Notes under the pieces: model-generated
Databases searched by the model: none
The model's input: only the letters and a program-made list of their open reading frames with translations
What the model was told of the DNA's origin: nothing
In this document: in pieces, positions 16,305-26,111 of the stretch
How positions within the stretch are numbered: the first letter of the stretch is position 1
How the letters are laid out: each line of letters begins with the position of its first letter
Translations under genes and position numbers: made by a program
DNA from: Streptomyces cinnamoneus
GTDB taxonomy: Bacteria > Actinomycetota > Actinomycetes > Streptomycetales > Streptomycetaceae
NCBI RefSeq assembly: GCF_014650495.1
Contig: NZ_BMVB01000003.1
Coordinates: forward strand, 340,794-404,793
Length of the DNA: 64,000 nt
Reading direction: 5' to 3'

Positions 16305-18103
16305 CACTTCTCCTCCTCAAAAGCGGCGGTGGCGAGGGGGTTGGCGACGCGGCCGTGGACGACGTCGAAGCCCTCGTCCTTCTCGGCGCGGTCGTGGAAG
16401 CCGCCGCCGAGCAGCTGCTCGCGGTTGAGGGCGACCCGGTCGAAGTCGGGTGCGAGGAGGCCGAAGCCGTCGAAGCGGTCGGCGAGCTCCGGGAAGCGGG
16501 CGTGGTAGCGCTCGATCTCGGCGCGGACCATGGCCCAGAAGGTGTCCTCGGGCACGTCCAGGTGCTCGGCGACCAGCGGTGCGAAGAAGCGGAAGTGTCC
16601 GGCGAAGACGGCGCTGAGCAGGGAGTGGGCGAGCTCGTGGGCGGGCCAGCGGAGCAGGATGCGGTCGGCGCGCTCGGTCAGGTCCGCGTATTCGGGGTGG
16701 TCGCCGGGCAGGAGGTTGACGTCCTCGGCGAAGTCCTTGACCGCGATGCCGATCGGGGTGTCGTTCGCGTCGTAGAGGACGACGGTGTTCTCACCGTGCG
16801 GGCAGAAGGCGGTGCCGTAGCGGTAGAGGTAGTGGAGCAGGCCGGGCAGCAGGGCGGCGAAGAACGTCCCCAGCCACTTCTCGGCCGTCAGGCCGGAGCG
16901 CTCCACGAGTTCGCTGACGAGCGCGCGGCCGTCGGAGCCGGTCTTCAGCAGGGCGGCCATGGTGCGGGCCTGTTCGCCGTCGCCGAGCAGGGCGCCCACG
17001 GGCTCGCGCCAGACGGCGCCCAGCAGCTCGTGGAAGCGGTACGGGGCGTCCGTCACCGCGTCGTAGAGGGGGTGGGCCACGGAGACGGCGGCGACCTCGC
17101 CGAGCGGGTGGAAGCGCAGCTCCTCGCTCAGGAACGGGTCGTTCGCGCGGATGCCGTGCAGCCAGGCGCTGACGTCCGGGGCGGCGTGCGTGGGCTCGGT
17201 CTTCAGGCCGCGCCACACCAGGGTGTTGCGGATGAGCAGGGGCACCTTGACGTTGCGGCGGTGCGGGTGGTCGAGGTTGGCGAGGGTGCGGATCGACTGC
17301 AGCGGGCGGTAGCGGTCCGGGCTCTCGCCGAGCCGGACGATGCGGCCGTCGGCGAGGTAGGAGGCGAAGAGGGTCTCGACGGCCTCGTCCCAGTGGAAGG
17401 GGTGCACCGGCAGCCACGCGAAGTCGGACGGGGCGTGGGGGCCGTCGGCGCAGGCCGTCTCCAGCGTGGCGGCGAAGCGCTCGCGGACGTCGTCGTCGAG
17501 CTCCTCCTTCAGGAGGGTCTCGGCGTCCAGGCCCGGGACGCCCGCGTAGGTGGCGAGGCCGGTGTGGACGGCGGCCCAGATCAGGTGGACGGCGTCGGCG
17601 GTCTCGGGGGCGTACGCGGCCGAGTCGGCGGCGGAGAAGCCGAGGCGGCCCTTGTTGAGCAGCATGCAGGGGTGCCCGTCCTGGTGGGCCTCCAGGTCGA
17701 GGTGGTCCAGGTCGGCGAGGCGGGCGGCGGGCAGGGCCCGGGTGAGGGCCTGTGCGTCGGCGCGGCGGGTGGCGGTCAGCTCGCGCAGCACCTCGGCGGT
17801 GGTGGGGCCGTCCCAGCCGAGCACGGCCCGGGCGTCGAGCAGGAACCGCTCGGGGCCGGCGTCGCCGTCGGCGGGGGCCGGGTGGCGTACGGGCGTGCCG
17901 GCGAGGCGCCAGGTGGCGAAGGTGCCGCGGGTGGCACGGAAGGTCCAGTGGACGCCGTCGGCGAAGTCGAGGCGGTACGCGTCGGCGCCGGCCGCCGCGT
18001 CGGGCCGCGGCGTCAGCAGCTCCTCGTAGGCGAACTCCTCGACGGCCTTGACCAGCAGTCGTCGTCCTGCCTCGGCCCAGGTGTCTCGGGTGGCGCGGTT
18101 CAT
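16304..18103 (-). CDS. NIS siderophore synthetase, IucA/IucC family (first)
   Basis: 599-residue ATP-dependent synthetase that condenses a carboxylate such as citrate with an amine or hydroxamic acid. Family motifs include HQDGHPCMLLNKGRLGFS near residue 150, VKVPLLIRNTLVWRG and the C-terminal FerriC-like half (HGENTVVLY, KDFAEDVNLL). It resembles the DesD/type C branch more than the second synthetase of this locus. ATG 18103 overlaps the stop of the MFS gene. Having two NIS synthetases in one operon indicates stepwise, possibly asymmetric, assembly on citrate. Confidence 0.93.
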   Translation of the reverse strand: MNRATRDTWAEAGRRLLVKAVEEFAYEELLTPRPDAAAGADAYRLDFADGVHWTFRATRGTFATWRLAGTPVRHPAPADGDAGPERFLLDARAVLGWDGPTTAEVLRELTATRRADAQALTRALPAARLADLDHLDLEAHQDGHPCMLLNKGRLGFSAADSAAYAPETADAVHLIWAAVHTGLATYAGVPGLDAETLLKEELDDDVRERFAATLETACADGPHAPSDFAWLPVHPFHWDEAVETLFASYLADGRIVRLGESPDRYRPLQSIRTLANLDHPHRRNVKVPLLIRNTLVWRGLKTEPTHAAPDVSAWLHGIRANDPFLSEELRFHPLGEVAAVSVAHPLYDAVTDAPYRFHELLGAVWREPVGALLGDGEQARTMAALLKTGSDGRALVSELVERSGLTAEKWLGTFFAALLPGLLHYLYRYGTAFCPHGENTVVLYDANDTPIGIAVKDFAEDVNLLPGDHPEYADLTERADRILLRWPAHELAHSLLSAVFAGHFRFFAPLVAEHLDVPEDTFWAMVRAEIERYHARFPELADRFDGFGLLAPDFDRVALNREQLLGGGFHDRAEKDEGFDVVHGRVANPLATAAFEEEK

Positions 18104-19413
18104 CGGTCGTACTCCTTGGCGTACACGGGTGCGTCGGCGGGGACGGTGACGGGGATCGGTTCGGGGGCGGGGGGAAGGGGCGCGGGGCCCGGGGCGGCGA
18201 GGGCCGGGGCCGTCGCGAGGGAGGCCACGGCGACGCAGGCCAGGGCCGCGGCGGCGACCGTCAGCGGCAGGGCGAGGTCGTGGGAGACGACGGCCGCCGA
18301 GATCAGGGGGGCGGCGAGCAGGCCGGCGGAGCGTACGGTCTCCACGGCGGTGAAGGCGGGGCCTTCCGTGCCGGTGGTCTGGAACATCCGCATCTCCACG
18401 GCCACCTGGGCGAGTCCCAGCCCCAGGCCGGCCAGCAGCCGGCCGCTGACGAGCGCGGGCAGGCCGTCGGCGGCGTACTGCCACAGGAACCCGGCCGCGC
18501 AGACCAGGGCCGACACCGGCAGCAGCCGGCGGCCGAACCGGTCGTGGCAGCGGCGTGCCAGCGGCAGTGTCGCCAGCGCGCCCACGCTGGGCAGGAAGAA
18601 CAGCACGGCGCCGCCCAGGGAGCCGCTGCCCAGGTCCTCGGCGAACTCGGTGAAGAACGGACGGGCCACGGCGAGCGCGAAGTCGAAGGCGACGCCGATC
18701 AGCGCGGCCTGCGCCAGCAGCAGCCAGCGGCTGCGGCGCGGTCCGGCGGTCCGGGCCGGCGCGGGCCCCGGCTCCTCCTTCTCCCCGGCCGGCAGCCGGC
18801 GCAGGACGCGCAGGATGAGGACGGCGAGGATCACGTCGACGACGGCGAACGCCGAGACGCCCAGCCGCGGGTCGGGCAGGGCGAGCACGCCCGCGCCCAC
18901 CAGGGTCGCCGCGACCGCCGCGACGTGGAAGACGAGGACGATGGAACGCACCGCGGCCAGTTCGGCGTGCTCGGCGTCGTTCTGCTCCGCGGCCGCCTTG
19001 CGGGTGTGCTCGGCGATGAAGGCCGGGTAGGCGAGCAGCAGCGAGGCGTTGGCGGCCACGGAGGCCGCCGACAGCGCGGTGAAGGCGGCGTAGCCCGGGG
19101 CGAAGCCGAGGACGACGTCGACGACGGCCGCCGAGCACAGTCCGGTGACCACGAGCTGGTGCAGGGGCCGGCGGCGGGCCGCCAGCCCCCACAGCGGGAG
19201 CGCGATCAGCCCCACGATGCGGCAGATCCACAGGTACAGGCCCGTCGCCCCCGGGTCGTCGACGCCGTAGAGGCGCTCGAAGAGCTGGGGGAGGAAGGGG
19301 GCCAGTGCGGTCTCGGCGATCAGGTAGAGCGCGATCACGGCGATCAGGACGGCCCGCAGTGGCAGGCCCGATCGCGCGGGTGCCGCTCCCCCGGCCTGCC
19401 GGGCCGCGGTCAC
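18100..19413 (-). CDS. MFS transporter, siderophore exporter
   Basis: 437 residues, about 12 hydrophobic segments, with a charged central loop (PAGEKEEPGPAPA) between the halves and a proline-rich C-terminal tail. GTG 19413 overlaps the stop of the monooxygenase (GTGA), and its own stop overlaps the next synthetase start. By position it corresponds to PvsC- or RhtX-type MFS proteins of NIS siderophore operons, most likely exporting the finished siderophore. Confidence 0.87.
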   Translation of the reverse strand: MTAARQAGGAAPARSGLPLRAVLIAVIALYLIAETALAPFLPQLFERLYGVDDPGATGLYLWICRIVGLIALPLWGLAARRRPLHQLVVTGLCSAAVVDVVLGFAPGYAAFTALSAASVAANASLLLAYPAFIAEHTRKAAAEQNDAEHAELAAVRSIVLVFHVAAVAATLVGAGVLALPDPRLGVSAFAVVDVILAVLILRVLRRLPAGEKEEPGPAPARTAGPRRSRWLLLAQAALIGVAFDFALAVARPFFTEFAEDLGSGSLGGAVLFFLPSVGALATLPLARRCHDRFGRRLLPVSALVCAAGFLWQYAADGLPALVSGRLLAGLGLGLAQVAVEMRMFQTTGTEGPAFTAVETVRSAGLLAAPLISAAVVSHDLALPLTVAAAALACVAVASLATAPALAAPGPAPLPPAPEPIPVTVPADAPVYAKEYDR

Positions 19414-20789
19414 CGGAGGGTTCCGATCGGGTTGGGTCGCAGCTCCGCGGCGGCGGGCGCGGGGGCGGTGCCGGGGGCGCCGAAGGTCGTCCAGGCGGCC
19501 TGCTCCGGTACGGGCAGTACGGCGCTGCCGCACACCGCGTTGAGGATCTTGGCTGCGCGCCAGGCGCCGAGGGTGAGGTCCGGGGCGCCGACGCCGTGGG
19601 TGTGCATCTCGGCGTTCTGGACGTAGAGGGTGCCGCCGACGCGCGGGTCGAGGGCGACCCGGTAGTCGCCGTCGACGCGGTAGCGCTGCCGGTCGTCCCA
19701 GTCCACCAGGTCTGCCATGGCGTCGAGGAAGGCGGGGCGGACGGCGGCGTAGCCGGTGGCTGCGACGATCGCCGACGTGCGGAAGGTGAACTCGCTGTCC
19801 TGCGGGCTGTGACGGCACGTCAGCACGTATCCGTCGCCGTCCGTCTCGACGGCGCGCAGTTCGACGCCCGGGTGCAGGTCCGCGCGGGGGCGGCCGCCGC
19901 CGATGGTGCGCTCGTACAGCTCGTCGTGGATCGCGCCGAGGGTGTCGGCACTGACGCCCTTGTACAGCTGCCACTGCTCGCGCACGAGCTGCTCGCGGCG
20001 CTCCTCGGACAGGCCGCGGAAGTAGCGGATGTAGTCCGGTGTGAAGTGCTCCAGGCCGATCTTGGAGTACTCCATCGGCGCGAACGCGGGGGTGCGGGCG
20101 AGCCAGCGGGTGAACGGGCCGCCGAGGCCCTGGCCGTCCTGGCGGCGGATGAGGTCCAGGACGACCTCGGCGCCGGACTGGCCGGCCCCGATGACGGTGA
20201 CGTCGTCGGCGGCGGCGAGGGCCTCGCGGTGGGTGCGGTAGTCGGCGCTGTGCAGCACCCGGCCGTGGTGCTCGCCGGTCAGCAGGGGGCGCAGCGGCTC
20301 GGGCACCACCGGGGTGGTGCCGACGCCGAGGACGACCTGGCGGGCCAGGACGCGGGTGGTGGTGCCGTCGGCCGAGTGGTGGGTCACGGCGAAGGCGTCG
20401 GCGCCCTCGTCCCACTCGACGGCGGTGACGCGGGCGTCGAAGCGGCAGGAGGGCAGGCTCTCGGCGACCCAGCGGCAGTAGTGGTCGTACTCGCGGCGCG
20501 GGATGAGGAAGCGCTCGGAGAAGAAGAACGGGAACATCCGGCCGTGGGACCGCAGGTAGTTCAGGTACGACCAGGGGCTGGTGGGGTCGGCCATGGTCAC
20601 GAGGTCGGCGAGGAAGGGCACCTGCAGGGTGGTGCCCTCCATGAGCAGGCCGGGGTGCCAGGAGAAGGCGGGCTTCGCGTCGAGGAAGAGGGCGTTCAGG
20701 TCCGCGACGCCGTCCGCGAGGGCGGCCAGCGAGAGGTTGAACGGGCCGATGCCGACGCCGACGAGGTCATAGGGGGTCTGGGCGCTCAA
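19410..20789 (-). CDS. Lysine/ornithine-type N-monooxygenase (IucD/RhbE family)
   Basis: 459-residue FAD/NADPH enzyme that N-hydroxylates a primary amine, here probably 1,3-diaminopropane. It has an FAD site at the N-terminus (GVGIGPFNLSLAALAD), an NADPH site (VIGAGQSGAEVVLDL) and the C-terminal ATGY. The start is a TTG at 20789 overlapping the preceding stop (TTGA); no in-frame ATG occurs before the FAD motif. Sits between the two NIS synthetase genes, as in aerobactin- and rhizobactin-type operons. Confidence 0.92.
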   Translation of the reverse strand: MSAQTPYDLVGVGIGPFNLSLAALADGVADLNALFLDAKPAFSWHPGLLMEGTTLQVPFLADLVTMADPTSPWSYLNYLRSHGRMFPFFFSERFLIPRREYDHYCRWVAESLPSCRFDARVTAVEWDEGADAFAVTHHSADGTTTRVLARQVVLGVGTTPVVPEPLRPLLTGEHHGRVLHSADYRTHREALAAADDVTVIGAGQSGAEVVLDLIRRQDGQGLGGPFTRWLARTPAFAPMEYSKIGLEHFTPDYIRYFRGLSEERREQLVREQWQLYKGVSADTLGAIHDELYERTIGGGRPRADLHPGVELRAVETDGDGYVLTCRHSPQDSEFTFRTSAIVAATGYAAVRPAFLDAMADLVDWDDRQRYRVDGDYRVALDPRVGGTLYVQNAEMHTHGVGAPDLTLGAWRAAKILNAVCGSAVLPVPEQAAWTTFGAPGTAPAPAAAELRPNPIGTLR

Positions 20790-22585
20790 CGCAGGGCCTC
20801 CGCGAGGGGGTTGGGAAGGTCGATGTAGACGGACTGCGTGTGCACGTCGCCGACGAGTTCGTCGAGCCCGTCCACGCAGGTGAGGTAGTTGCCCTTGCAG
20901 CGCAGCACCGGGGTGTCGAGCAGCAGGTCCAGCAGGCCCTTCGCGCCGGGCTCGGCGGCGCGCAGCCGCTCCAGCCGGGTGCGCAGCACGCGCAGGAGGT
21001 CCCGCTCGTCGGCCAGGCCCTGGGCGCCGAGCGCGCCGACGAGGCCGAGCAGGTTGCTGATGTAGAGGTAGTAGCCCACGCGTTCGTCGACGAAGGCGTC
21101 GGCGAAGACGAGCTCGACGTCGTCGGTGGCGCCGGGCAGGAGGCGCTCGATGTCGGCGGCGCGGGACTCGGCGAGGTAGTAGCCCTGGCTGTCGCGGTAC
21201 CAGCCGGCGGCGGGCAGGCCGTCCTCGCCGAGGGCGACGAGGGTGTTCTGGTGGTGCGGTTCGAGGGCGATGCCGTAGCGGGCCTGGAGCCGGACGAGGG
21301 GGACGGCGAGGACGTCGAGGTAGCGCTCCAGCCAGCGGGCGGCGGCCTCGGCGACCGACGTGGCGTGGGTGTGCGCGGCGCGGGCCACCGCTTCGGCGAG
21401 CAGCGAGCGGTGGCGGGGGGCCGATCCGTCGCCGGGGCCGGTGCGTTCGGCCAGCAGGCCGGCGACGCACAGTCCTTCGCGGTCGCCGCCGTGGAAGGGG
21501 TTGTCGCGGACGGCGGTCTCCAGCCCGGTCTCGGCGCCGGAGGCGCCGGCGGAGATCCAGGCGAAGTCGCGGAGGATCGCGAAGTCGGGGTGTTCGGCGC
21601 GCAGCCAGTCGGCGGGGCCGGCGGCGAGCAGCCGGGCCGCGCTGACGCCGAGGCGCATCTCGCCGCGGAGGTTGTTGCGGCGGGAGTTGGTGATGCGCAT
21701 GCCGAGGGAGAGCTTGAGCATCACGTCGGCGCCGGGGCGGTGGACGGTGCGTACCGAGGACGTCGGGTACCAGGGGGCGCCGGCGGGGCCGAGGGGGGTG
21801 AGCAGGCCGTCCTCGATGAGCTGCCGCACCTCCGGCCGGTCGAGGACGTCCCGGGCCTGCCAGGGGTGGGCGGGGACGGGCACGGTGCCCGCGGGCAGGT
21901 CGAGGCCGGCGGCGGCCGGGCGCAGCAGGTCGGCGACCGGGCGGCCGTCCCAGCTCTCCCCCACCACGATGTCGGGGTGGGCGGCGAACCAGTGCAGGGC
22001 GAACGATCCCCGCAGCTCGGGCGAGTAGGCCGCGAGTTCCCTCTCGGTCGCTTCCTCGCGGCTCTTGGGCGCCGGGTGGAAGGGGTGGCCGAGCAGGAGG
22101 GCCTGTTCGGCGTCGAGGTGGGGGGTGGGGCCGGTGGTGCCGTCGCCCTCGGCGCGGCGGGCGGCCAGGTGGGCGGCGACGCGGCCGGCGGAGTTCAGGA
22201 CCCGGCCGGCGGCGTCGGTGCCCAGGTGGGCGGGGTGTCCGCGGCCGGTGGTGGACTCGCGGACGGCCGCCGAGGCGACGAGCGTGACGTCGGCGGGCGG
22301 GGGGACGTCCCGGCCCGTGCCGAGGACGACCGGGTCGCCGAAGCGGTGCCAGCCGGTGGCCGAGCGGTAGCGGACCGGCACGCCCAGGCGCAGCCCGCTG
22401 GCGGGGAAGTCGAGCTGCAGGTCGTGGCCGGCGGCGGGGACGTCGGTGGCGGTCTCCCGGACGTAGGCGCGCAGCAGCGTCTCGGTGGCCGCCGAGTCGG
22501 CGGCGCGCAGCACGTCGGGGTGGTCAAGGGGGTCGGGTCGGCCGGCGGGGGCGGCGGCCGCGGGCGGCTGCGTCGAGTGGGTCAT
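20786..22585 (-). CDS. NIS siderophore synthetase, IucA/IucC family (second)
   Basis: 599 residues, a paralogue of the 16.3-18.1 kb synthetase. The ATP/carboxylate motif GHPFHPAPKSR is near residue 165, followed by PAHPWQ, KLSLGMRITNSRRNN and the C-terminal HHQNTLVALG. The IucA-type HPxHPxxKxR and SxRT segments suggest it makes the first citrate-amine bond, but the order is not provable from sequence. Its stop overlaps the monooxygenase TTG; GGAG lies 6 nt before its ATG. Confidence 0.93.
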   Translation of the reverse strand: MTHSTQPPAAAAPAGRPDPLDHPDVLRAADSAATETLLRAYVRETATDVPAAGHDLQLDFPASGLRLGVPVRYRSATGWHRFGDPVVLGTGRDVPPPADVTLVASAAVRESTTGRGHPAHLGTDAAGRVLNSAGRVAAHLAARRAEGDGTTGPTPHLDAEQALLLGHPFHPAPKSREEATERELAAYSPELRGSFALHWFAAHPDIVVGESWDGRPVADLLRPAAAGLDLPAGTVPVPAHPWQARDVLDRPEVRQLIEDGLLTPLGPAGAPWYPTSSVRTVHRPGADVMLKLSLGMRITNSRRNNLRGEMRLGVSAARLLAAGPADWLRAEHPDFAILRDFAWISAGASGAETGLETAVRDNPFHGGDREGLCVAGLLAERTGPGDGSAPRHRSLLAEAVARAAHTHATSVAEAAARWLERYLDVLAVPLVRLQARYGIALEPHHQNTLVALGEDGLPAAGWYRDSQGYYLAESRAADIERLLPGATDDVELVFADAFVDERVGYYLYISNLLGLVGALGAQGLADERDLLRVLRTRLERLRAAEPGAKGLLDLLLDTPVLRCKGNYLTCVDGLDELVGDVHTQSVYIDLPNPLAEALR

Positions 22586-22624
22586 CGGGGGACTCCGGGG
22601 TGCGGGCGGGGCTCGGGGCCCGGC

Positions 22625-23881
22625 TCAGAGCAGGATGCGGTCGGCGACGGGGTGGCCGAGGAAGGAGTGCATGGCGAACTCCCAGCCGTAGGAGCCCGCG
22701 TAGGGGAAGACGGCGATGTCGCCGGCGCGGACGCGGTCGACGCGGACGTCGCGCAGCAGGGTGTCCTCGGGGGTGCACAGCTCGCCGACGAACGTGACGC
22801 GGGCGTCCGCGGCCTCGGGGCGCGGGCAGTCCTGCGGCCAGGTGTCGACGGGCAGGACGGCGACGTTGTGGACGATGTCCCAGGAGGTGGGGAGCTGGAA
22901 GTGGTTGATGCCGCCGCGCAGGGCGGCGAACGACTGCCCGTAGGAGTGCTTGACGTCGGTGACCTCGGCGGCGTACCAGCCGCAGTCGGCGACGAGGAAG
23001 CGTCCGGGTTCGAAGGCGACCTTGACGCCGGCCGGGGGTTCGAGGGCGGCCATGAGCTCGCCGAAGCGGACGGTGTCGAACGGCTTCTCGCCGTGGAAGT
23101 CCCCCTCGAAGTCGACGCCGATGCCGCCGCCGACGTCGATGTGGCGGAGGTCGATGCCGTGCCGGGCGGCGGTGGCGGCGCTCCACTCCAGGCACCAGCG
23201 CACGTAGGCCGCGTGGGTTTCGGCGTCGAGGTTGTTGGAGGCGGCGTGGATGTGGAAGCCGATGAGGTCGATCGCCGGCAGGCTCTGGGCGATGCGGACG
23301 GCGTCGGCGACGTCGGGCTCGGGGATGCCGAACTGGGAGGCCGCGCCGCCCATGTGGAGGGAGCCGGTGACGGGGATCTCGGCCGGGTTGACGCGCAGCG
23401 CGACGCGGGCGGTGGTGCCGCGGTCCTGGGCGATGCGGCTGATGCGGTGCAGCTCCAGGGGGCTCTCGGCGTTGATGGCCTCGGCGCCCGCCTCGACCAG
23501 GCCGGTCAGGACGGGCACGGACTTCGCCGGGCCCGCCGCGAGGACGGGCGTCATGGTGCCGGGCGCGGTGGGCTTGGCGGCGGTGGCGAGGGCGAGTTCG
23601 GACAGCGAGGCGACCTCGAAGCCGTCGACGTGCGGGGCGAGGGCCTCGACGATGCCGGGGAAGGAGTTGGCCTTGACGGCGTAGTGGACGGCCGCCCATG
23701 CGGGCAGGGCCGCGCGCAGCTCGCGGGCGCGGGCCGCGGCGACGTCACCGTCGTAGAGGTAGGCGGCCACCGGGGTTCCGGTCCCGGCGAGTTCGAGGAG
23801 CCGGCGCTGCACGTGTGCGGGGAGGGTGTCCTGCGGGTGGGCGGAGCGGGGCGCTGCGGACGGCGGGAGTTCTATGGACAC
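22625..23881 (-). CDS. Type III PLP decarboxylase (PvsE/SbnH/LysA-like)
   Basis: 418-residue alanine-racemase-fold decarboxylase. PLP Lys70 lies in HYAVKANS; HIHAASNN, DVGGGIGVDF and EPGRFLVAD follow; Cys369 in GELCTPED is the expected active-site Cys from the second subunit. In vibrioferrin and staphyloferrin B pathways such enzymes decarboxylate an amino acid already attached to citrate. The same operon already has a separate, unrelated diaminobutyrate decarboxylase, so this second decarboxylase probably acts on another building block. GTG start at 23881; 39 bp precede the next synthetase. Confidence 0.9.
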   Translation of the reverse strand: MSIELPPSAAPRSAHPQDTLPAHVQRRLLELAGTGTPVAAYLYDGDVAAARARELRAALPAWAAVHYAVKANSFPGIVEALAPHVDGFEVASLSELALATAAKPTAPGTMTPVLAAGPAKSVPVLTGLVEAGAEAINAESPLELHRISRIAQDRGTTARVALRVNPAEIPVTGSLHMGGAASQFGIPEPDVADAVRIAQSLPAIDLIGFHIHAASNNLDAETHAAYVRWCLEWSAATAARHGIDLRHIDVGGGIGVDFEGDFHGEKPFDTVRFGELMAALEPPAGVKVAFEPGRFLVADCGWYAAEVTDVKHSYGQSFAALRGGINHFQLPTSWDIVHNVAVLPVDTWPQDCPRPEAADARVTFVGELCTPEDTLLRDVRVDRVRAGDIAVFPYAGSYGWEFAMHSFLGHPVADRILL

Positions 23882-23932
23882 GGCGGCTGCCTTGCTGCTG
23901 GGGAGGGACGTTCGGTGCGGGGGCCTGCGGGG

Positions 23933-24529
23933 TCAGCCCTGGCGCAGCGGGCGCACGATCATGGTGTGCGGGCGCCAGCCGGGGTAGGGCTCCATGGTGC
24001 CGACGGGGGTGAACCCGTAGCCGGAGTAGCGGCCGAGGACGACGGCGTTGCCGTCGGCGACCAGGGCGGCGGCCCGCTCCTCGGGGCGCTGCGCGAGGAA
24101 GGCGTTGAGGAGGCTGCCGCCGATGCCGTCGCGGCGCCAGTCCACGCCGACGAGGAGTTCGCAGACGCCGACGGTGCGTCCGGGGTGTTCGCGGACGAAC
24201 TCCGGGTCGGGCGCGGGGGCGAGGCCCTCCCACCACAGGGAGTCCTCGGGCAGGGTGTAGCCGTAGACGAGGCCGGCGACGCGGTCCTCGTCGAAGGCGG
24301 CGACGAGCTCGAAGCCGGGGCGGGCGCAGTGGCGCTCCAGGCGCTCGGCGATCGGCGGGTCGTTGTGGTCGCTGAGGTCGAGGGCGTGGGCGTAGACGTC
24401 CTCGTAGGCGCCCACCCAGAGCGGGAGGCGGTCGGCGGCGGCCGGGCCGTCGTGACGCTCGACGCGCAGGGCCGGGGCGTCCGGTCTGGATATGACGGCG
24501 GTGCCGCCGTCGATGGCGATGGTGTTCAT
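23933..24529 (-). CDS. GNAT N-acetyltransferase of the siderophore operon
   Basis: 198-residue acetyltransferase; the acetyl-CoA motif is RRDGIGGSLL near residue 135. It is a simple single-domain GNAT rather than an IucB/RhbD-type protein. As first gene of the iron-boxed operon it probably acylates the N-hydroxylated diaminopropane to give the hydroxamate ligand. A long structured leader precedes its ATG. Confidence 0.82.
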   Translation of the reverse strand: MNTIAIDGGTAVISRPDAPALRVERHDGPAAADRLPLWVGAYEDVYAHALDLSDHNDPPIAERLERHCARPGFELVAAFDEDRVAGLVYGYTLPEDSLWWEGLAPAPDPEFVREHPGRTVGVCELLVGVDWRRDGIGGSLLNAFLAQRPEERAAALVADGNAVVLGRYSGYGFTPVGTMEPYPGWRPHTMIVRPLRQG

Positions 24530-24549
24530 GGTTCCCCTCGGGGCGGCCC

Positions 24550-24588
24550 GGGGGTGCCCGGCGCACCTGTGTGCGACCGGACACCCCC
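24550..24588 (-). promoter_or_regulatory. Strong leader hairpin between iron box and GNAT gene
   Basis: On the minus strand a 12-bp outer stem (24550-24561 with 24577-24588, one G-T wobble) continues into a 5-bp CGCAC/GTGCG inner stem with a 4-nt loop. It lies 20 bp upstream of the GNAT ATG and just inside the iron box. No T-run follows, so it is not a standard terminator. It could be an attenuator, an RNA-stabilising structure or the end of the decarboxylase transcript. Confidence 0.55.
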
Positions 24589-24594
24589 GACTAG

Positions 24595-24613
24595 TTAGGC
24601 GAGGCTAAGCTAA
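24595..24613. promoter_or_regulatory. Iron box (DmdR/IdeR operator) of the GNAT-to-GS operon
   Basis: TTAGGCGAGGCTAAGCTAA matches the consensus TTAGGTTAGGCTAACCTAA at 16 of 19 positions. It lies in the gap between the diaminobutyrate decarboxylase stop and the GNAT start, so the distal seven-gene operon has its own iron-repressed promoter. Confidence 0.85.
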
Positions 24614-24651
24614 ATCATTCCCGGCGGCATTCCAAGCCGCGCCCGGAACCG

Positions 24652-26111
24652 CTAGCCGCCGATGCCGGCCGCCGTGGGGGCCTCGGCCCGCTCGGTGACG
24701 AGCTTGAGGAGGTCGCCCAGGTCGTCCGCGGTGGTGCGCGGGTGAAGGAGCGTCACCTTCAGCCACAGGCGAGGGGTGCCGTCGGCGTCGGCCACCAGGG
24801 CGCGGCCCAGGACGGCCCGTCCCTCGGCGAGCAGGTCCCGCCGGACGGCGGCGACGAGCTCGTCGCCCGCCTCGCGGGGCAGCGCGTCGGCGGCCACCGG
24901 CCGGAACAGCACGGTGCTGATGCCGGGGCTGCCGGCCCGCAGGCGCAGCGCCGGGTGGTCGTCGACGGCGCGGGCGAACTCCGCGGCGGTCCCGACGCAG
25001 TGCTCCACCGTGGCGCCCATGCCCCGTCGGCCGAGGGCGCGCAGGGTCGCCGCGATCTTCAGGACGTCGGGGCGGCGCGAGGTGCGGATGGAGCGGCCGA
25101 GCAGGTCGGGCAGGCCGGCCTCGGTGTCGTCGTCGGCGTTGAGGTAGTCCGCGGTCAGCGACAGCGGCTCCAGCAGGGCGGCGTCGGCGACCGCGAGCAC
25201 CCCGGCGGCGACCGGCTGCCAGCCCAGCTTGTGCAGGTCGTACGTGACCGACACCGCGTGCTCGATGCCGGCCAGGCGGGGCGCGAGCCGCTCGCTGAAG
25301 AGCAGGGGTCCGCCGTAGGCCGCATCGACGTGCAGCTCGGCGCCGTGCGTGCGCGCCACGTCGGCGAGTTCGGGCAGCGGGTCGATGAGGCCCTCGTCCG
25401 TGGTGCCGGCCGTGGCGACGACCAGGGCGGGGCCCGGGCCGCAGTCGGCCAGCGCCCGGTCCAGTGCCGCCGGGCTCATCCGGCCGCCGGGGCAGTCCAC
25501 GACGACCGGGGTGGGCAGGCCGAGCATCCACGCGGCCCTGCGCACGCTGTGGTGCGCGTTGGCGCCGACGAACACCTGCAGTGCCCGGGCGCCGGTGGCG
25601 CGGGCCCGCTCCCGGGCCAGGAGCAGGGCGACCAGGTTGGATTCGGTACCGCCGCTGGTGATGACCGCGTCGGGCTCCGGGCGGCCCGCGTACACCAGGT
25701 GCGCGAGGGCGGCGGTGACCTCCTCCTCGATGACCGCGGCGGCGGGCGCCTGGTCCCAGGAGTCCATCGACGGGTTGAGCGCGGAGGCGACCAGGTCCGC
25801 CGCCGCGGCGACCGCGAGCGGCGGGCAGTGCAGGTGGGCCACGCAGTGCGGGTCGGAGGGGTCGGCGGCGCCCTCGGCGGCCGCGCGGGCGATGCCGTAG
25901 AGGGCGTTTTCCGCGCCCACGCCCTCGTCGGGCAGGACGGGTGCGCACAGGGCGCGGGTGCGGGCGGCGACCGTGTCCGGGCCGCCGGCCGGCAGCGGGC
26001 CGCCGCGGGCGGCGGCGCCGTCGGCCAGGGCGTCGAGCGCGACGGAGGTCAGCCGGCGCAGGGCGTGCGGGGACGCGGGGTCGGCGACGGCGTCGGGGCG
26101 GGGGGCCTGGC

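Noticed and set aside
20840..24598. Very long plus-strand open frame (1252 codons) opposite the siderophore genes
   Set aside because: It runs antisense to well-supported NIS synthetase, decarboxylase and GNAT genes. Its product is Gly/Val/Asp repeats without domains, typical of antisense frames in GC-rich DNA.
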